A stretch of 7,979 bases of DNA from Geobacter sp. UBA4074 (lineage in GTDB: Bacteria > Desulfobacterota > Desulfuromonadia > Geobacterales > Pseudopelobacteraceae). Numbering within the stretch: position 1 is the stretch's first letter; each line of letters starts with the position of its first letter. Made by a program: the position numbers and the translations under genes. Location: NCBI GenBank assembly GCA_002383415.1, contig DFYU01000090.1, forward strand, positions 1 through 7,979, read 5' to 3'. This document shows, in pieces, positions 5,623 to 7,979 of this stretch. The notes beneath the pieces are model-generated. The model did no database searches, was not told the origin of the DNA, and saw only the letters and a program-made list of their open reading frames with translations.

Positions 5623-6648
5623 ATGAGAGTTGCCGTTGATGCCATGGGAGGCGACAATGCCCCGGCCATTGAGGTCGAAGGTGCGGTTGCTGCTGCTCGT
5701 GAACTGGGAATAGCTGTTACCCTGGTGGGTGATGAGGTACGGCTCCGTCAGGAGCTCGAACGTCATAACGCCGCCGGGCTGGACATCACTATACACCATG
5801 CCAGCGAAGTGGTGGGGATGCATGATTCCGCCTCCGATGCCGTGCGCAAAAAGCGTGATTCTTCGGTGCGGGTTGCCTTTGAGCTGGTCAAGGATGGCAA
5901 GGCCTGTGCTGCGGTCAGCGCCGGTAATTCCGGCGCCACCATGGCAGCCGGTATGTTCGTGCTGAAAAGGATCGCCGGCATCGAACGTCCCGCCATTGCC
6001 CAGATCTTTCCAACCCTGAACGGTCAGACCCTGGTGCTGGATGTGGGCGGCAATGTCGACTGCAAGCCGATCAATCTGGTGCAGTTTGCCATTATGGGCC
6101 AGGTCTATGCCACCCACGCCATGGGGATTGAAAACCCGCGCATCGGCCTCTTGTCCAATGGCGAAGAAGAATCCAAGGGTAATGAACTGACCCGCGAAAC
6201 CAACGCCATGTTGCGTCAGACCTCGTTGAACTATCACGGCTATGTGGAAGGACGCGATATTTTTAAAGGGACTGTCGAGGTGGTGATCTGCGACGGTTTT
6301 GTTGGCAACGTGGTGTTGAAGCTTTCTGAAGGATTGGCCGAAGCGGCCGGTTCAATGCTGCGGCGTGAGATATCCAATGACTTTGTTGCCAAGCTGGGGT
6401 ACCTGTTTGTGCGGGGGGCCTTCAGCCGTTTCAAGAAGGTCGTCGATTATGCCGAATACGGCGGTGCACCGCTGATCGGTATTAACGGCGTCGGCATGAT
6501 CTGTCATGGCGGCTCAAACGTGAAGGCGATCAAGAACGCCATTCGCTTTGCCCATGAATATGCCCGTCACGGCGTAACGGAGCACATTGCTGAAAAGCTG
6601 TCCGAAAACTACGCCGCCCTGTTTCCTCGCAATGGTGGCACCCTGTAA
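5623..6648 (+). CDS. plsX: Phosphate acyltransferase PlsX
   Basis: Peripheral membrane enzyme that converts acyl-ACP plus phosphate to acyl-phosphate, the acyl donor for PlsY in the first step of phosphatidic acid synthesis. The 341-residue product is of family length. Recognisable motifs are DAMGGDNAP at 6-14, SAGNSGA at 99-105, GGNVDCKP at 142-149, the NGEEESKGN segment, CDGFVGNV, and GGAPLIGINGVG near the C terminus. I chose ATG 5623 because homologues usually begin MKIAVDAMGGD-like; an in-frame TTG at 5611 would add four residues (MSTP). Neither start has a clear Shine-Dalgarno sequence. The gene starts only 21 nt after the rpmF stop, which fits translation by ribosomes arriving from rpmF. 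It is followed by fabH, linking phospholipid and fatty-acid synthesis in one transcript. Confidence 0.95.
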   Translation: MRVAVDAMGGDNAPAIEVEGAVAAARELGIAVTLVGDEVRLRQELERHNAAGLDITIHHASEVVGMHDSASDAVRKKRDSSVRVAFELVKDGKACAAVSAGNSGATMAAGMFVLKRIAGIERPAIAQIFPTLNGQTLVLDVGGNVDCKPINLVQFAIMGQVYATHAMGIENPRIGLLSNGEEESKGNELTRETNAMLRQTSLNYHGYVEGRDIFKGTVEVVICDGFVGNVVLKLSEGLAEAAGSMLRREISNDFVAKLGYLFVRGAFSRFKKVVDYAEYGGAPLIGINGVGMICHGGSNVKAIKNAIRFAHEYARHGVTEHIAEKLSENYAALFPRNGGTL

Positions 6649-6672
6649 TTTTGTGTAGTTGTGCGTTGCTAA

Positions 6673-6696
6673 CGGAAACGGATGGTGTCGTTTCCG
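6673..6696. repeat. Perfect 8-bp inverted repeat before the fabH ribosome site
   Basis: CGGAAACG (6673-6680) and CGTTTCCG (6689-6696) are perfect reverse complements separated by 8 nt. The repeat lies in the 62-bp plsX-fabH gap and ends exactly where the fabH ribosome binding sequence begins. It could be an mRNA hairpin that influences fabH translation or plsX mRNA stability. It could also be a dyad operator for a lipid-responsive regulator. There is no T run, so it is not an intrinsic terminator. Confidence 0.6.
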
Positions 6697-6706
6697 GGGA
6701 GGAAGG
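6697..6706 (+). promoter_or_regulatory. Strong ribosome binding site that fixes the fabH start
   Basis: GGGAGGAAGG includes the near-ideal core GGAGG (6698-6702), 8 nt before ATG 6711. It settles the fabH start at 6711. An in-frame TTG at 6651, only 2 nt after the plsX stop, would add 20 residues unlike the family N-terminus. Confidence 0.85.
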
Positions 6707-6710
6707 TCAC

Positions 6711-7694
6711 ATGCTGCATCCTCGCATTACAGGAACCGGTTCTGCTGTTCCTGAACAGATCCTCACCAATCAAGATCTTGAAAAACTGGTCGACACCAAC
6801 GATGAGTGGATCACCTCCCGTACCGGCATCAAGGAACGTCGTATCGCTGCAGCAGGTGAATGTACCTCCACCTTTGCCACGCTGGCTGCCCGTCGAGCAA
6901 TTGAGATGGCCGGCATCTCCGCCGAAGACCTTGATCTGATCATCCTCGGCACCGTTACACCTGATTTCCCTTTTCCGGCTACCGCCTGTATTGTCCAAAA
7001 AGAACTTGGCGCTAAAAACGCCGTTGCCTTCGATCTCTCTGCCGCCTGCTCAGGTTTTATCTATGGCCTGAATCTGGCCGAGGCGCAGATCAAGAGTGGT
7101 ATGGCCAAAAAGGTGCTGGTGATGGGGGCCGAGGTGCTGAGTCGGGTGGTTGATTTTACGGATCGCAATACCTGTATCCTTTTCGGCGATGGTGCCGGTG
7201 CAGTGGTGTTGGAGGCCGATAGCGGTGCTCAGGGTATTCTTTCCACTCACATCTTCACCAACGGCTGTCACTGGGACCTGCTGTACCAGCCGGGCCCCGG
7301 TTCACGCCATCCTGCCAGTGATGCTGCAACCATTGATCAAAAACTGTATTACCTGCGCATGGAAGGGAACGAAGTCTTCAAGCACGCCGTGCGTGCCATG
7401 GGTGACGCTGCCGTTGCCGCCCTTGAGGCCAATCAGTTGACTGCTGACAAGTTGGCGTTACTGATCCCGCACCAGGCCAACCGGCGTATCATCGAGGCCA
7501 CCGGCAAGCGGATCGGCCTGCCGGAAGAGAAGGTCTTCGTTAACCTGCATAAGTACGGCAACACTTCCTCGGCCTCGATCCCGATCGCTCTGGATGAGGC
7601 CAACCGCGAAGGCCGGATCAAGGCCGGCGACCTGGTGCTGCTGGACGCCTTTGGCGGCGGCTTCACTTATGGTTCGGCCCTGATCCGCTGGTAG
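6711..7694 (+). CDS. fabH: Beta-ketoacyl-ACP synthase III
   Basis: Condenses acetyl-CoA (or another short acyl-CoA) with malonyl-ACP, the step that starts type II fatty-acid synthesis in the cytosol. The product has 327 residues against 317 in E. coli. The catalytic triad is intact: C113 in DLSAACSGF, H254 in IPHQANRRI, and N284 in HKYGNTSSASIP. Also present are the CoA-site region DEWITSRTGIKERR (31-44, W33 and R37) and the C-terminal GGGFTYGSALIRW. The residue pattern cannot show whether the primer preferred is acetyl-CoA or a branched acyl-CoA. It lies 62 bp after plsX, with a perfect inverted repeat in the gap, and 28 bp before fabD, whose product supplies its malonyl-ACP. Identification is very secure. 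Confidence 0.98.
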   Translation: MLHPRITGTGSAVPEQILTNQDLEKLVDTNDEWITSRTGIKERRIAAAGECTSTFATLAARRAIEMAGISAEDLDLIILGTVTPDFPFPATACIVQKELGAKNAVAFDLSAACSGFIYGLNLAEAQIKSGMAKKVLVMGAEVLSRVVDFTDRNTCILFGDGAGAVVLEADSGAQGILSTHIFTNGCHWDLLYQPGPGSRHPASDAATIDQKLYYLRMEGNEVFKHAVRAMGDAAVAALEANQLTADKLALLIPHQANRRIIEATGKRIGLPEEKVFVNLHKYGNTSSASIPIALDEANREGRIKAGDLVLLDAFGGGFTYGSALIRW

Positions 7695-7722
7695 TTTACA
7701 TTCCATAGCAAGGACAGACACC

Positions 7723-7979
7723 ATGAGTAAAACCGCCTTTTTGTTTCCGGGCCAGGGCTCCCAGTATGCCGGCATGGGCAAGGATCTGGCTGAACATTTT
7801 CCGGTTGCCCGGCAGGCCTTTGAAGAGGCCGATGACGCTCTGGGGTTCAAGCTGTCGGCACTCTGTTTCAATGGACCCGACGATGATCTCAAACTGACCT
7901 TCAATACCCAGCCAGCCATTCTGACCACCAGCATTGCAGCATTGCGGGTGGTGCAGCAGGAAACCGGCCTCAAGGCCGA
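7723..7979 (+). CDS. fabD: Malonyl-CoA:ACP transacylase, N-terminal part (3' end outside window)
   Basis: Transfers malonyl from malonyl-CoA to acyl carrier protein, making the extender unit used by FabH and the elongating synthases. Only the first 85 complete codons are in the window. They show the family N-terminus KTAFLFPGQGSQYAGMG, with the GQGSQ oxyanion-loop motif at 10-14, and NTQPAILTTS at 61-70. The catalytic serine (GHSLGE motif, near residue 92 in E. coli) lies just past the window edge, so catalytic competence cannot be checked. ATG 7723 has AAGGA (7710-7714) 8 nt upstream. The gene follows fabH by 28 bp in the same operon; fabG and acpP would be expected next by analogy with E. 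coli. Confidence 0.97.
   Translation, partial: MSKTAFLFPGQGSQYAGMGKDLAEHFPVARQAFEEADDALGFKLSALCFNGPDDDLKLTFNTQPAILTTSIAALRVVQQETGLKA

Noticed and set aside
5356..6237. Long minus-strand frame (293 codons) opposite rpmF and plsX
   Set aside because: It overlaps two certain genes and a gene junction, and its translation shows no recognisable domain. It is a codon-bias shadow.

Overview
This window is a conserved bacterial housekeeping segment with every gene on the + strand. It joins the end of a translation and nucleoid-protein block to a fatty-acid and phospholipid synthesis operon. The order is L20 (partial), pheS, pheT, ihfA, a small MerR-type regulator, tRNA-Pro(GGG), DUF177 (YceD-like), rpmF, plsX, fabH and fabD (partial). 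The GC-rich coding sequence, the Cys-containing PheS, the small MerR regulator after ihfA and the overall order suggest a Geobacter-like member of the Desulfuromonadota. This assignment is an inference from gene order and protein character, not from a search.

Region 1 (1-3803) is translation. The tail of ribosomal protein L20 ends in a strong intrinsic terminator. It is followed by the two subunits of phenylalanyl-tRNA synthetase, 14 bp apart. No separate pheS promoter is evident, so pheST may depend on partial readthrough from the upstream infC-rpmI-rplT unit that usually lies there.

Region 2 (3804-4699) begins with a gap holding a promoter-like pair that abuts a terminator-like hairpin. 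Next come the IHF alpha subunit and a 116-residue MerR-family protein. A tRNA-Pro gene starts only 3 nt after the merR stop codon, and a perfect 12-bp terminator hairpin closes the unit.

Region 3 (4700-7979) opens with a near-consensus sigma-70 promoter (TTGACA, 16 nt, TATATT). It drives DUF177-rpmF-plsX-fabH-fabD, the arrangement also found in E. coli. Ribosome assembly (YceD-like protein, L32) is thereby transcribed together with phosphatidate synthesis (PlsX) and initiation of fatty-acid elongation (FabH, FabD). An 8-bp perfect inverted repeat sits immediately before the fabH ribosome binding site.

I found no mobile element, CRISPR array, defence gene or clearly novel system. The points worth a second look are small: non-coding structures at junctions, start-codon choices, the merR/tRNA linkage, and an in-frame rpmF-plsX junction.
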